A stretch of 58,772 bases of DNA from Mesobacillus boroniphilus JCM 21738 (GTDB lineage Bacteria > Bacillota > Bacilli > Bacillales > Cytobacillaceae), in contig NZ_BAUW01000015.1 in the NCBI RefSeq assembly GCF_000517385.1, positions 1 through 58,772 of the forward strand. The letters are read 5' to 3'. Both the position numbers and the translations under genes were made by a program. Position 1 is the first letter of the stretch. Every line of letters begins with the position of its first letter. Under the pieces are notes generated by a model. That model was not told the DNA's origin, searched no databases, and was given only the letters and a program-made list of their open reading frames with translations. Shown piece by piece: positions 19,650 to 29,342 of this stretch.

Positions 19650-20495
19650 CTAATCCCGCGGCTCCAGGAATTTCTCATTCCGCTCAATGACCCGGTTGTA
19701 GTAATGATCAAACAGTTCAATCTCATGTCCGTCCAGGTATCCTGATTCCAGCTCATCGCTGTTGGCGTTCAGGAATTTCAAAAACCTCAGCATCACATCC
19801 TGAATCGTCATACTAACACCAAATAGTTCGGAAAGCGAGGCCATGACTTCTGGCTGGACATCCGGATAGATGAATTTTGTCTGTTCCCCTTTTTTAGAAG
19901 TGTCATAAAACCCACGGATTAATTCGGCTCTCTGGCTTCCGCTCCCAGTCACACAAAGGTAGATTTGCACGGCGACCCCTTTTTTCAGGCGACGCTGCGA
20001 GATTCCAGCAAATTTTTTTCCGCCAATGCTTAAATCATAACTTCCCGGACAATATGACGCAGAAATCTCCCTTGCCTCTATATCTTTATGAAAATCAGCA
20101 AACATTTCCTTGATCAATAACCACATAGCATCATAGCCACGGTTGATGTCTATCCCCTTTTCCTTCTCAGGTAAAATAAGTGATAGATTCAGGACTCCTT
20201 CATCGAGCACGACAGCAAGCCCGCCAGAGTTGCGGACAATATATTGGTAGCCCTGCTCCTGAAGATAATTCAGTCCCTCCTGGAGATGGGGCAGCCTTGT
20301 ATCCTGGATTCCAAGGACGACCGTGTCATGGTGCACCCACGCTCTCGCTGTGGCAGGCGACTGGCCTGTACCGACCGATTCGCATAAGGTATCATCAGTC
20401 CCGAACGACTGAAGAGCATGAAAGTGTGCACCAAGCACCGACTGGTCGATCAATCTCCATTTATCCTGACGCAATAAATTGAGCGCCTCATCCAT
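19650..20495 (-). CDS. lipL: Octanoyl-[GcvH]:protein N-octanoyltransferase
   Basis: LipL (YwfL) amidotransferase that moves octanoyl groups from GcvH to the E2 subunits in Bacillus lipoate synthesis. It belongs to the biotin/lipoate ligase fold. VRNSGGLAVVLDEGVLNLSL is the RxGGG-like substrate motif. The acyl-accepting Cys is the one in SASYCPGSYDLSIGGKKFAGISQRR region (residue about 149). 281 residues, the expected size. AAGAGGAAATCACG lies before the ATG. Confidence 0.93.
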   Translation of the reverse strand: MDEALNLLRQDKWRLIDQSVLGAHFHALQSFGTDDTLCESVGTGQSPATARAWVHHDTVVLGIQDTRLPHLQEGLNYLQEQGYQYIVRNSGGLAVVLDEGVLNLSLILPEKEKGIDINRGYDAMWLLIKEMFADFHKDIEAREISASYCPGSYDLSIGGKKFAGISQRRLKKGVAVQIYLCVTGSGSQRAELIRGFYDTSKKGEQTKFIYPDVQPEVMASLSELFGVSMTIQDVMLRFLKFLNANSDELESGYLDGHEIELFDHYYNRVIERNEKFLEPRD

Positions 20496-20570
20496 CGTGA
20501 TTTCCTCTTTTCTTTCTGTATCTTTCCGTTGATATTATAGCATATAGGGGGAAATCGGCCTCATTTAAAA

Positions 20571-20600
20571 AGCCGATCGAACAATCCGACCGGCTCAGTT
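20571..20600 (-). terminator. pta terminator
   Basis: Minus strand AGCCGGTCGGATTGTTCGATCGGCT followed by a T5 run; an imperfect stem just after the pta stop. Confidence 0.75.
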
Positions 20601-20606
20601 AATAAA

Positions 20607-21584
20607 TTATTTAGTTAAAGCCTGAGCAGCTGTGATCAGCGCCAGCTTGTACACATCTTCCTCGCTGCAGCCGCGGGACAGGTCGTTAACCGGGCGGTTC
20701 AAGCCTTGTAATATTGGGCCAACTGCTTCAAATCCGCCTAAGCGCTGAGCAATTTTGTAGCCGATATTCCCTGCTTCAAGGCTAGGGAATACGAATACAT
20801 TCGCATTGCCCATGATCACTGAATCCGGAGCTTTCTTTTCAGCAACAGATGGAACGAATGCCGCGTCGAATTGGAACTCTCCGTCAACAATCAATAACGG
20901 GTCACGGAGCTTTGCTTCTTCGACTGCCTTGGAAACTCTTTCAGTTTCAGGCGAAACGGCAGAACCCTTTGTTGAGAAGCTGAGCATTGCCACTCGCGGC
21001 TCGACATCGAACATTCTTGCTGTTTTCGCACTTTCAACCGCAATTTCTGCTAAGTCCTGGCTGTCCGGGGCAATGTTGATCGCACAGTCAGCAAAGACAT
21101 ACTTCTCATCCTCACGCACCATAATGAAGACACCAGACGTCTTACGCACGCCTTCCTTCGTCTTGATGATCTGCAATGCAGGTCTTACCGTATCCGCAGT
21201 GGAGTGCGCTGCGCCGCTGACAAGCCCGTCCGCTTTATTTGAGTACACAAGCATTGTTCCGAAGTAATTTTCATCAAGCAGGATTTTGCGCGCTTGTTCT
21301 TCCGTCGCTTTTCCTTTTCGCCTTTCAACAAATGCAGCGACAAGCTCATCCATCATCGCAAAATTTACAGGGTCGTAAATTTCAACCGCTTCTAGCGATA
21401 CATCCATGTCGGCAGCTTTCGCCTGAATCTGTTCAATATTGCCCACTAAAATAGGTGTTAATACACCGTCTGCAGCCAGCCTGCCAGCTGCTGCTAAAAT
21501 CCGTTCGTCGAGGCCTTCCGGAAACACGATCCGTAAATTTTGTCCGCTTAATTTGACTTTCAAGCCTTCAAATAAATCACTCAT
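20607..21584 (-). CDS. pta: Phosphate acetyltransferase
   Basis: Interconverts acetyl-CoA and acetyl phosphate for acetate overflow and acetyl phosphate signalling. Family stretches are RIVFPEGLDERIL near the N-terminus, GAAHSTADTVRPALQI, FADCAINIAPDSQDLAEIA, MLSFSTKGSA and NVFVFPSLEAGNIGYKIAQRLGG. 325 residues, the short Bacillus type with no N-terminal extension. AAAGGAGGAGTCAGC precedes the ATG. It is separated from hemQ by a divergent promoter region. Confidence 0.96.
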   Translation of the reverse strand: MSDLFEGLKVKLSGQNLRIVFPEGLDERILAAAGRLAADGVLTPILVGNIEQIQAKAADMDVSLEAVEIYDPVNFAMMDELVAAFVERRKGKATEEQARKILLDENYFGTMLVYSNKADGLVSGAAHSTADTVRPALQIIKTKEGVRKTSGVFIMVREDEKYVFADCAINIAPDSQDLAEIAVESAKTARMFDVEPRVAMLSFSTKGSAVSPETERVSKAVEEAKLRDPLLIVDGEFQFDAAFVPSVAEKKAPDSVIMGNANVFVFPSLEAGNIGYKIAQRLGGFEAVGPILQGLNRPVNDLSRGCSEEDVYKLALITAAQALTK

Positions 21585-21838
21585 GCTGACTCCTCCTTTT
21601 ATCTATACCTCTAGCATACTTTACCAACCTTAAAATTCAAGAGTGTTACCGTTTACAATCCAGAAATCTTTTTATTGTAAATTTTCAAGCATGTTTTCCT
21701 GCCCCTTTTACTATTTGCAATCTTTAACAAAATATCCTTTTTCCGCTCAGTATAAACAATCAGGGTTTTATAAACATGACGAATGGAGAAACTATGATAT
21801 GATAATGGTATATTGATGATTTTTAGGAGTGATATAAA

Positions 21839-22582
21839 ATGACTGAAGCAGCACAGACTTTAGATGGCTGGTATTCCCTTCACGATTTCCGCACGGTAGA
21901 TTGGACAACCTGGAAGATGCTCCCTGCAGAAGAGCGCCAGGAAATTATTGAGGAATTCCTTGGGCTGGTAGAAAAGTGGAACAAGACACAGGCTGAGAAG
22001 CAAGGAAGCCATGCACTATATACAATCGTTGGTCAAAAAGCTGATTTCATGATGATGATTCTGCGCCCAACAATGGAAGAACTGAATGAGATCGAAACTG
22101 AATTTAACAAGTCAAAGCTTGCTGAATACACAATCCCTGCTCATTCTTATGTCTCTGTTGTCGAGCTGAGCAACTACCTGCCAGCTGGCGAAGATCCATA
22201 CCAGAATCCTCAAATCCTTGCACGCCTTTATCCTGAGCTTCCAAAGGCTAAGTATGTTTGCTTCTATCCAATGGACAAGCGCCGCCAGGGTGAAGACAAC
22301 TGGTACATGCTTCCGATGGAAGACCGCCGCAACATGATGCGCAGCCATGGCATGATCGGCCGCCAATATGCTGGCAAGGTCAAGCAAATCATCACAGGCT
22401 CAGTAGGCTTCGACGACTACGAGTGGGGCGTAACATTGTTCGCAGACGATGTCCTTCAATTCAAGAAGCTTGTATATGAAATGCGTTTTGACGAAGTCAG
22501 CGCCCGCTATGGCGAATTTGGTTCATTCTTCGTAGGAAACCTGTTAGAAGAAGACCGTGTAGCTTCATTCCTGCAAGTGTAA
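21839..22582 (+). CDS. hemQ: Coproheme decarboxylase HemQ
   Basis: Chlorite-dismutase-fold enzyme of the Gram-positive heme pathway that converts Fe-coproporphyrin III into heme b. The Tyr of [14 protein letters not shown] and the proximal His of [16 protein letters not shown] (residue about 170) are present, as is [14 protein letters not shown]. 247 residues, intact. TTTAGGAGTGATATAAA precedes the ATG, and TATGATATGATAATG about 30 bp upstream could hold the -10 element. Confidence 0.96.
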   Translation: MTEAAQTLDGWYSLHDFRTVDWTTWKMLPAEERQEIIEEFLGLVEKWNKTQAEKQGSHALYTIVGQKADFMMMILRPTMEELNEIETEFNKSKLAEYTIPAHSYVSVVELSNYLPAGEDPYQNPQILARLYPELPKAKYVCFYPMDKRRQGEDNWYMLPMEDRRNMMRSHGMIGRQYAGKVKQIITGSVGFDDYEWGVTLFADDVLQFKKLVYEMRFDEVSARYGEFGSFFVGNLLEEDRVASFLQV

Positions 22583-22597
22583 AGCAGACAAACTCAA

Positions 22598-22625
22598 TCC
22601 CCAGGCATTAGCCTGGGGATTTTTG
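22598..22625 (+). terminator. hemQ terminator
   Basis: CCCCAGGC-atta-GCCTGGGG followed by ATTTTTGTG. Confidence 0.9.
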
Positions 22626-22828
22626 TGTTCCTGGCCGAGAAATTTACAATTTCAGAAAAGAGTTTTGTTTCATAATGTTCGAGTCATAAAATCAAGCTTC
22701 CCTCATATGTATTGAATAGTGAGGATTCATTTTTACTTGTACTCCCAGCCTGTATGCTCAACTTCACCAATTACATATATAAAGGTGAACTTGAATGAAA
22801 GGAAAAATACACTTAAGGAGGCTACACA

Positions 22829-23352
22829 ATGACTCAATATAATAATCCCTATTATAACTACAGAACGTATCCGCAAATGTATCAGCCGTATAGCGGCAAT
22901 GAAGAACAGGTAACTGCTCAAGGCCAAATGGGACAGATGGGATACCCACAAGCAACGCCTTTCCCTGCCCAGTCTGGTGGTGCGATGCCTGGTGTTTCCA
23001 TGCCTGGTGTTTCCATGCCTGGTGGTGCAATGCCTGGTGCAGGTGCAGGTGCCCAAGTCCCCGGAATGCTTCCAATTGAAGCATCCTATATTGAAAACAT
23101 TCTTCGCCTGAATAAAGGCAAGCTCGCTACCGTCTACGCCACTTTTGAAAACAATACTGAGTGGAACGCGAAGATTTTCCAGGGGATCATCGAAGCAGCT
23201 GGCAGAGATCACCTGATCCTCAGTGACCCACAAACAGGAAAGCGGATTCTAATGCCGATGATTTACCTTGATTACGTCACATTCGATGAAGAAATCGAAT
23301 ACGACTATCCATTCGGCGGCGGTGCAGGATTAACTGCTTATCCGCAAGATAA
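22829..23352 (+). CDS. gerQ: Spore coat protein GerQ (end probably frameshifted)
   Basis: GerQ (YwdL) coat protein needed for the location of the lytic enzyme CwlJ and crosslinked by transglutaminase in B. subtilis. A low-complexity N-terminus with MPGVS/MPGGA repeats (residues about 48-70) is followed by the conserved PIEASYIENILRLNKGKLATVY domain ending DEEIEYDYPFGGG. The literal frame runs on through the terminator and antisense to ywdK until 23824, which is implausible. One base added near 23345 gives an ending YPPR and a stop at 23350-23352, just before the terminator. AAGGAGGCTACACA precedes the ATG. Confidence 0.85.
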
Positions 23353-23360
23353 TAATGTAG

Positions 23361-23396
23361 CTAAAAGGAGCACGCCAAAACGGCGTGCTCCTCTTC
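23361..23396. terminator. Terminator between gerQ and ywdK
   Basis: GGAGCACGCC-aaaa-CGGCGTGCTCC, a 10-bp GC-rich perfect stem with AAAA before and TCTT after. Confidence 0.88.
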
Positions 23397-23436
23397 ATCT
23401 TTATTACTTGCAATCCAATTTCCAAACCTGCATTTA

Positions 23437-23817
23437 TTACAAATACTTCACAGCAGCAATCATCAGCAATACCCAGGCTGCCAGGAAGGCTACACCGCCA
23501 AGCGGGGTGATTGCACCAAGGATGCTGATTTTTGTGACACTTAAAACATATAGGCTGCCGGAAAATAATACGATACCAATCAGCATCAGCCAACCTGACC
23601 AGGATAGAAGAGCACTTGCCGGAAGCTTTCCTAAAAGAACTCCGATGATCAATATTCCGGTTGCATGGAACATCTGGTATGTAACGCCCGTTTTCCAGGT
23701 TTCTAAATATTTGGGCTCAACCTTGCCTTCAAGTCCATGTGCACCAAACGCTCCAAGCGCGACGGCCAGGAAAGCATTGATGGCTCCGATCAATATAAAT
23801 AACTTCATCACTTTCAC
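23437..23817 (-). CDS. ywdK: DUF423 membrane protein YwdK
   Basis: Small membrane protein of the DUF423 family, function unknown. Four hydrophobic helices are visible, with the conserved LGAFGAHGLEGK after helix one and YQMFHATGILIIG at helix two. 126 residues. It follows ywdI by 9 bp on the same strand and is probably co-transcribed with it. Confidence 0.92.
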   Translation of the reverse strand: MKVMKLFILIGAINAFLAVALGAFGAHGLEGKVEPKYLETWKTGVTYQMFHATGILIIGVLLGKLPASALLSWSGWLMLIGIVLFSGSLYVLSVTKISILGAITPLGGVAFLAAWVLLMIAAVKYL

Positions 23818-23826
23818 CTCGTAAAA

Positions 23827-24129
23827 TTAGAAATCGAAGAGCGAGTCTCCGTTTGCGCTATCTTCCATCTCCAGCTTCTTGGGCTGCGGAATCATTGGTG
23901 ACGGCTGAGTTGCCGGCATCTGCTGCTGAGGTATGCTGTGCTGGGGCGGAACAAATTGCTGTGCTGTCTGTTTTACAGGAGCTGTCCCCGGCGATTCATC
24001 AAGGACGAGCTCGCAAAGCGTTTTAATCGATTGGATTCTTTCCCGCTTTATTGCCTCCGACTCCGCAGACTTTGCCCTTATTAATTCTTCTTCCATTTTC
24101 AATAATAATTTTTGCAGTGAAATATTCAT
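23827..24129 (-). CDS. ywdI: YwdI family protein (DUF5327)
   Basis: 100-residue protein with a helical N-terminus MNISLQKLLLKMEEEL and a Pro/Gln-rich tail. The start at 24129 has GGAGGTGAGTCG directly upstream; the frame is open further back, but without similarity or a site. Function is unknown; its place next to ywdK and ung is conserved in Bacillus. Confidence 0.85.
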   Translation of the reverse strand: MNISLQKLLLKMEEELIRAKSAESEAIKRERIQSIKTLCELVLDESPGTAPVKQTAQQFVPPQHSIPQQQMPATQPSPMIPQPKKLEMEDSANGDSLFDF

Positions 24130-24292
24130 CGACTCACCTCCACAGGGTGTTATATATGTATATCCTGCGATCATGCAATAGTTGTACCGTTCCATTCTAC
24201 AACAATTCACTTGTTTTTTCGACTTTAGGAATGGATTCTTGCGCAACTTTAATGTTAGTTCCACGTGAAACATGTCGAGATTTGCTCATACA

Positions 24293-24318
24293 AAGAACTC
24301 TGGTTTCCCAGAGTTCTT
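24293..24318. terminator. Hairpin at the end of ung
   Basis: AAGAACTCTGG-tttc-CCAGAGTTCTT, an 11-bp perfect stem 2 bp after the ung stop; its T run on the minus strand is short (TTCTTTG). Confidence 0.7.
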
Positions 24319-24319
24319 C

Positions 24320-25003
24320 TTAACTTTCCAAGTCTTCAATCTGCCAGTCAATCTCTTGTTCTCCCTGCTCTTTCAGCAGTTCGTTCACTTTTGAGAATGT
24401 CTTGCTGCCGAAGAAGCCTCTTCTTGCAGACAGCGGGCTTGGATGGACAGACATGATGATTTTATGTTTGTCCTCGTCAATCAACTTTAATTTACTTTGG
24501 GCCGGCTTGCCCCAGAGGATGAAAATCACCGGCTTCTCGCGCTCGTTCAACAGGGTGATCACTTTATCGGTAAAACGTTCCCAGCCTTTTCCCCTGTGTG
24601 AATTGGCTTCCCCTTCTCTTACTGTAAGGACAGTATTTAAAAGAAGCACACCTTGCTCCGCCCATTTTTTTAAATAGCCGTTATCCGGAACTTCACAGCC
24701 AAGGTCGGCATTCAGCTCCTTGAAAATATTCCGAAGCGAAGGCGGAATCTTAACACCAGGTTTTACCGAAAAGCTCAAACCATGCGCCTGTCCATGGCCA
24801 TGGTAAGGATCCTGACCGAGAATCACAACTTTTACATTCTCATAATCGGTGAACCTCAAAGCGTTAAAGATATCATCTTTTTCCGGAAAGATTGTTTTGG
24901 TGCGATATTCTTCTATTAAAAATTCTCTCAAATCCAGATAGTAGGCTTTTTCAAACTCCTCTGCCAACAGTGGCTCCCAGCCATTATTTAAAAGCGCGAT
25001 CGT
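24320..25003 (-). CDS. ung: Uracil-DNA glycosylase with apparent ACG start
   Basis: Family 1 uracil-DNA glycosylase that removes uracil from DNA. The water-activating loop GQDPYHG, the Pro loop [12 protein letters not shown], the uracil-binding [11 protein letters not shown] and the Leu loop [14 protein letters not shown] are intact. Alignment with the B. subtilis N-terminus (MKQLLQDSWW...EEFEKPYY, recalled) puts the start exactly on an ACG codon at 25001-25003, in [20 protein letters not shown], with AAGGGAGCTGGTC upstream. No ATG or GTG exists in frame nearby; a TTG at 24967 would remove 12 conserved residues. The codon may be a true rare start or a base error. Confidence 0.9.
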   Translation of the reverse strand, partial: TIALLNNGWEPLLAEEFEKAYYLDLREFLIEEYRTKTIFPEKDDIFNALRFTDYENVKVVILGQDPYHGHGQAHGLSFSVKPGVKIPPSLRNIFKELNADLGCEVPDNGYLKKWAEQGVLLLNTVLTVREGEANSHRGKGWERFTDKVITLLNEREKPVIFILWGKPAQSKLKLIDEDKHKIIMSVHPSPLSARRGFFGSKTFSKVNELLKEQGEQEIDWQIEDLES

Positions 25004-25173
25004 GACCAGCTCCCTTCATTTCTATCAACTACCCATTATTTTGAAAATATATGTGAACAATTCCCAGCATGTTTAATTACGCCTATATCGGTTATATAAA
25101 TAGTGTAGACGGTGAAGGCTAAAAAAGCTTCCCAAAACTAGTATAGGTAAAAAATTTTAAGGAGGAAGATACT

Positions 25174-25500
25174 ATGATGAAAGTAGAAGTAGTCGAAAAC
25201 GGAGTACAAGCTACAGAAAAGATCAACTCTTTTGAAGCTGCTGGCTTCGGTAAAGAAAACATTTATATATTCGCACATGATGAAAAGCGCAGTGAGGACT
25301 TGACTAAGGCTACAGAAACAGGCGGCATGGGCTTCAAGGAGCAAGGGTTCTTTGATTCCATCGGAAATATGTTCAAATCCCGCGGAGATGAGCTTCGCAA
25401 TAAGTTCGAATCTCTTGGCCTTTCAAAACAAGAGGCTGAAAAGTATGAGATGGAACTGGATAAAGGCCGTCTTGTGCTAGTTGCATCTGACGAAAAATAA
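25174..25500 (+). CDS. YflT-domain general stress protein
   Basis: 108-residue protein with the heat-induced stress protein (YflT, general stress protein 17M) pattern: VENGVQATEKINSFEAAGFGKENIYIFAHDEKR near the N-terminus and YEMELDKGRLVLVASDEK at the end. Function unknown. AAGGAGGAAGATACT precedes the ATG. Upstream, GGTTAT and GGTGAA around 25090-25112 are faintly sigma-B-like, too weak to call. Confidence 0.82.
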   Translation: MMKVEVVENGVQATEKINSFEAAGFGKENIYIFAHDEKRSEDLTKATETGGMGFKEQGFFDSIGNMFKSRGDELRNKFESLGLSKQEAEKYEMELDKGRLVLVASDEK

Positions 25501-25548
25501 GCAGCCATGAACGCAATATCATAACCGATCCATAGAGGTCGTTTATAT

Positions 25549-25580
25549 AGAAACCCCCTGCCGATTTGGCAGGGGGTTTG
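25549..25580. terminator. Terminator between the stress gene and moeB
   Basis: AACCCCCTGCC-gattt-GGCAGGGGGTTT; ends the plus-strand stress gene and the long minus-strand formate dehydrogenase/Moco operon. Confidence 0.9.
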
Positions 25581-25584
25581 CGCG

Positions 25585-26603
25585 TTATCCGAAAAATCTT
25601 TGGTAGATGCTTCGTGCCTGTGCCAAATCCCTTGTCCCATGAATAAGGCGCGGCCATCCTGGAAAATGACCATTCTGTTGTCAACCATATCCACTGATAC
25701 TAGGTATGGATTCCCTTTGACCTGATAGCCTAAATCCCTCATTTTTTCAGCCGTTTCCTGAAGGTTAAGCTGCTGTTGTTTTGGCGGCCTGATTTGAACA
25801 GTATCACGTCCGCAAAGGACTGTCGTCTTGGTCATGTTCTCAACGTCTAAATAAGGGTATTCAGGATGTTCGCCACAGCTCAGGCATCCGGGATCCTTTG
25901 CCTTGGACATTTTCATGCTGGTGTACTGATTACGCCATAAATCAAAGCTGACGAATGATGTTCTCACAGCTTCCCAGTCTTCCACGAGGATTTTCAGCGC
26001 TTCCGCTCCCTGGTGGGCAATGACCATCTGCACAGCAGGGCCGATAATGCCTCCTGTATCACATGTCATTCCCTGAAGAGGAACCGTTTTTAGCAGACAG
26101 TTCAGACATGGGGTTTTGCCTGGAATGATCGAAAAACTCATGCCGAAACTGCCAACGCAAGCTCCATAAATCCACGGAATCTTGTTTTTTTGTGAAATAT
26201 CGTTAATCGCCATCCTTGTTTCAAAGTTATCCGTTGCATCAATGATGAGGTCGACTCCATCGACTAGCTCTGCCAATTTTTCAGGAGTAGCGTCGGCGAT
26301 ATGGGCACTGATTTCAACATCAGAGTTGATCGCTCGGAGCCTTTTTTCTGCCGCAGCCGCCTTCGGAAGTTTCTCGGCAACATCTTCCTCTGTATATAAC
26401 TGCTGTCGCTGCAAGTTACTCGCTTCAACATAATCTCGGTCCACAATCGTCAGCCGTCCAACACCTGCCCTGACCAGCAGCTCAGCATTTCCTGAACCAA
26501 GTGCTCCGGCACCAACCATCAGAACATGCTTGCTGCGGATTTTCTCCTGACCGATCTTGCCAATTGGAGGAAACAGCGTCTGGCGTGAATATCTTTCTGA
26601 CAT
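25585..26603 (-). CDS. moeB: MoeB/ThiF family adenylyltransferase (frameshifted)
   Basis: E1-like enzyme that adenylates the C-terminal glycine of MoaD for sulfur loading in molybdopterin synthesis. The ATP-binding GAGALGSGNAELLVRAGVG, DRDYVEASNLQRQQLY, DATDNFETRMAIND, CxxC metal site CLNCLL and CLSCG are visible. Near 25638 one A is missing; repaired, the protein ends MGTRDLAQARSIYQRFFG at 25585. Unrepaired, it would run on antisense into the stress gene. A CAAGGAGTG site precedes the ATG. It is the last gene of the operon and follows moaD by 84 bp. Confidence 0.9.
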
Positions 26604-26687
26604 GGGTTTTCACTCCTTGTAAAACAAACGCCCTCATCCACCGACAATCAAGTCAACAGAACGGGCGCTGCAATTTGCTATTTCAGA

Positions 26688-26921
26688 TCAACCGCCAGAT
26701 ACAGGCGGAATGAAGGCGATAGTATCTCCTTCTTTAATAACTTCATCATTCGATGAAAATTCTTCATTGATTGCTGTCATTGAAGTATCAAGCTTTTGGA
26801 CGCCATACTTTTCAGCAACCATTTCTTTTAACTCAGCAACTGTTTTGCCAGCTGCTTCTATTTCGACTGATTCATGCCCTGCTTCGTCTCGCAGATGGGC
26901 AAAGAATAATATTTTATTCAT
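26688..26921 (-). CDS. moaD: Molybdopterin synthase sulfur carrier subunit
   Basis: Ubiquitin-like small subunit of molybdopterin synthase, 77 residues. It ends IPPVSGG, with the C-terminal Gly-Gly that is adenylated by MoeB and converted to a thiocarboxylate. The start overlaps the moaE stop by 8 bp, so the two subunits are translationally coupled. Confidence 0.95.
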   Translation of the reverse strand: MNKILFFAHLRDEAGHESVEIEAAGKTVAELKEMVAEKYGVQKLDTSMTAINEEFSSNDEVIKEGDTIAFIPPVSGG

Positions 26922-27378
26922 TGAGATCCTTCTCCTCCGGTTTTCCTGTCGGATATGGGACAGTTTCTAGTTGATTGCCGATCCATTCCTCGCCGTCTTC
27001 CCAATGCTCTTTTTTCCAGATTGGGACGATTTCCTTGATGCGCTCGATTGCATAGCGATTCGCTTCATATGCATCGTTGCGGTGTGGCGTGGATACTGCG
27101 ATCACCACGGCGATATCCGTGATGTCGAGCTTGCCGACGCGGTGTGTAATCGCAACCTCAGCACCATTCCAGCGCTCCTGGATTTCCGTGCCGATTTGCT
27201 CCAGCTTTTTCACTGCCATCGGTTCGTATGCTTCATATATAAGGTAAAGGGTTTTTTTACCCTTTGTCAATTCACGGACAGTGCCAATGAAAGTTGTGAT
27301 TGCCCCTGCTTCACGCTGGACCACTTTATCAATGACAGATTGAACGTTGATTGGATCTTTCGCTATTTCATAATTCAT
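26914..27378 (-). CDS. moaE: Molybdopterin synthase catalytic subunit
   Basis: Large subunit that inserts sulfur into precursor Z to make molybdopterin. Motifs are GAITTFIGTVRELTKGK, LIYEAYEPMAVKKL, ITHRVGKLDITDIAVVIAVSTPHR and PIWKKEHWEDGEEWIGN. The start MNYEIAKDPIN at 27378 has GAGGTGATTTTG upstream; a longer frame to 27414 has no support. 154 residues. Confidence 0.95.
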   Translation of the reverse strand: MNYEIAKDPINVQSVIDKVVQREAGAITTFIGTVRELTKGKKTLYLIYEAYEPMAVKKLEQIGTEIQERWNGAEVAITHRVGKLDITDIAVVIAVSTPHRNDAYEANRYAIERIKEIVPIWKKEHWEDGEEWIGNQLETVPYPTGKPEEKDLNE

Positions 27379-27410
27379 CAAAATCACCTCAATAAACTTT
27401 GGTGTTCTAT

Positions 27411-29329
27411 TCAAAAAAAGATCGGCTCTGGATTTTCAACGACTGCGTAACCGCCAATTTTCGCCACCTCGGCCTTGAATGCTTCAGACTGAATCACGGA
27501 CCTTAACCAGTTACCCTTTTCGCTTTCGAAAAATGCCTTTGTCATCAGTAAATCGTAATTTTCGTCAGCTACCGGGATGAAGTCAAGCCCCATCGCGCGT
27601 GCTGCCGGAAAGATCCCGAGGCCTGCTGCGTTGTCATTCCCTTTCACTTCTGCGGCGACGCTCAAGTGTGAGAACATTTCGCGGTCATAGCCGTTCACAT
27701 CGTCTGCTGACAAGCCTGCTTCTTTTAACAATAAATCGAACAATATGCGAGTGCCGGCACCCTTCTGCCTGTTCGCATAATCTGCGCCCTTTTCGGCAAT
27801 GCCACCGACACTCTCAATACCAAGAGGATTGCCTTTTGGAAGCATCCAGCCCTGGGTTCTTTTTAAAAATGGATATAGGACTGCGTCTTGCCCTGCAAGG
27901 AATTTCCTTACGTAGGTAACATTATATTCCCTTGTCTCCGGGTCTAGCAAATGAATGCCCGCTACATGGGCTTCCCCTTTTCTGATTGCCATTAGTCCGG
28001 CCATGCTGCAACATGGGAAGAAACAATTTTCATGTCGGTTCGCTGTCTTTTAAGCTGGGAAGACAACAGGTCAATCGTCAGATCATGGCTGCCGCTGAAG
28101 ACGATTGCGTTCATGATCTCTTCCACTGGCCTGTATAGCTCGACCTCGACGATGTCTCCCTGTTCGTACCCTAGCTCCTCCGGCGGCACGACGAGCAAAC
28201 CATCCGCACGTACAAGCGACATGGTTACGCCCGCCGCACGTGTCAGCGGATTGGCGACAAATTGTCCATCCACATAGCCGATATTCATTCGGACAAAGTC
28301 CTCCGCCCCCATCGTGGAGACGATCCTGCGGCCAAGCTTTACCTTGAGCTTCGGCCTTTCTGGTTCCGGTACACCTAGATATTTACAAACGAGCGGCCTT
28401 ACAAACCACTCCATTGCCATGTACGCGGAAACTGGATAGCCCGGTACACCGACGACTACTTTATCTTTTATTTTCCCAAGAATGACTGGCTTACCCGGCC
28501 TAGTTGCGACGCCATGGGTAAAAACAGTGCCAAGCTCCTCAAGTATATGAACTGTATAATCCTTTGATCCAGCGGATGAGCCGGCATTGATGACTACCAT
28601 ATCAGAGGTTTCCACGGCTTCCAGCAGCGCCTCCCTGATTTTTTCCGGCTCATCCTTCACGATTGGATGCAGATATGGCTGTCCGCCCCAATCTTCTACA
28701 TAGCTGCTAAAAACCGTTCCATTGAATTCTATGATCCTGCCTAATGATAAGGAAGCATCGGCGCTGACTAGTTCATTTCCGGTCGGGATGATGGTCACCA
28801 TCGGCTTTTTGACGACGGCTACCTCTGTAACCTGGGTCGCAAGGAGTGCCCCGAGGTCGGCTGGACGCAATTGATGTCCCTGTGTGAACAGCATTTCCTC
28901 CTGGACGATATCCTCGCCAATCGGGCGGATATGCTGCCATGGTGTTGCCGGCTCGATGATTTCAATTGTCTCATCGTCAATGACCTGGATGTTCTCCACC
29001 ATAATCACCGCATTGTAATGGGGCGGGATCGCATTCCCGGTGTCAACATAAACGAACTGCTCACCCATTTTCAAATGGAGCGGACGCTGTTCATGTGCTT
29101 CATAAGTATCCTCGGCGTTCACGGCAATGCCGTCCATTGCGGATGCATGGTAAAAAGGCATTGAAACATTGGCGAAGACAGGTTCAGCAGTAATTCGGCC
29201 CAGTGCTGAGGCAGCCGGGATCCATTCTTTTTCCTGAGGCAAATCAAACGCGGCCAGCACTTCATTCCTGGCTTTTTCGCGCGGCTTGTCTTCAAGATAA
29301 ATTTTTCGGTTGTAGCGTATTTTATCCAT
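27411..29329 (-). CDS. MoeA - periplasmic-binding-like domain fusion (frameshifted)
   Basis: Molybdopterin molybdenumtransferase domain (residues 1 to about 410: PFYHASAMDGIAV, TGNELV, NAGSSAGSKDYT, VGVPGYPVSAYMAMEWFVRPL) fused to a C-terminal PBP-like (LysR/TupA-type substrate-binding) domain ending QSEAFKAEVAKIGGY. The frame breaks near 28007; one G added joins SSHVGSMAGLMAIRKGEAHVAG. Total about 640 residues, the size known for such fusions in Firmicutes. The binding domain may sense or hold molybdate, tungstate or the cofactor. It sits directly after the ordinary moeA, so the operon has two MoeA domains. Confidence 0.87.
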
Positions 29330-29342
29330 GATTCGGCTCCCC

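Noticed and set aside
23353..23824. GerQ extended by 150 residues through the terminator
   Set aside because: The extra part is antisense to ywdK and crosses a strong hairpin; a missing base near the gerQ end explains it better.
25085..25115. Sigma-B promoter of the YflT-type gene
   Set aside because: GGTTAT and GGTGAA are poor matches to GTTTAA and GGGWAW; not reported as a feature.
25263..25584. MoeB extended by about 110 residues
   Set aside because: The extension is antisense to the stress-protein gene and crosses the terminator; one missing base restores the normal MoeB end.
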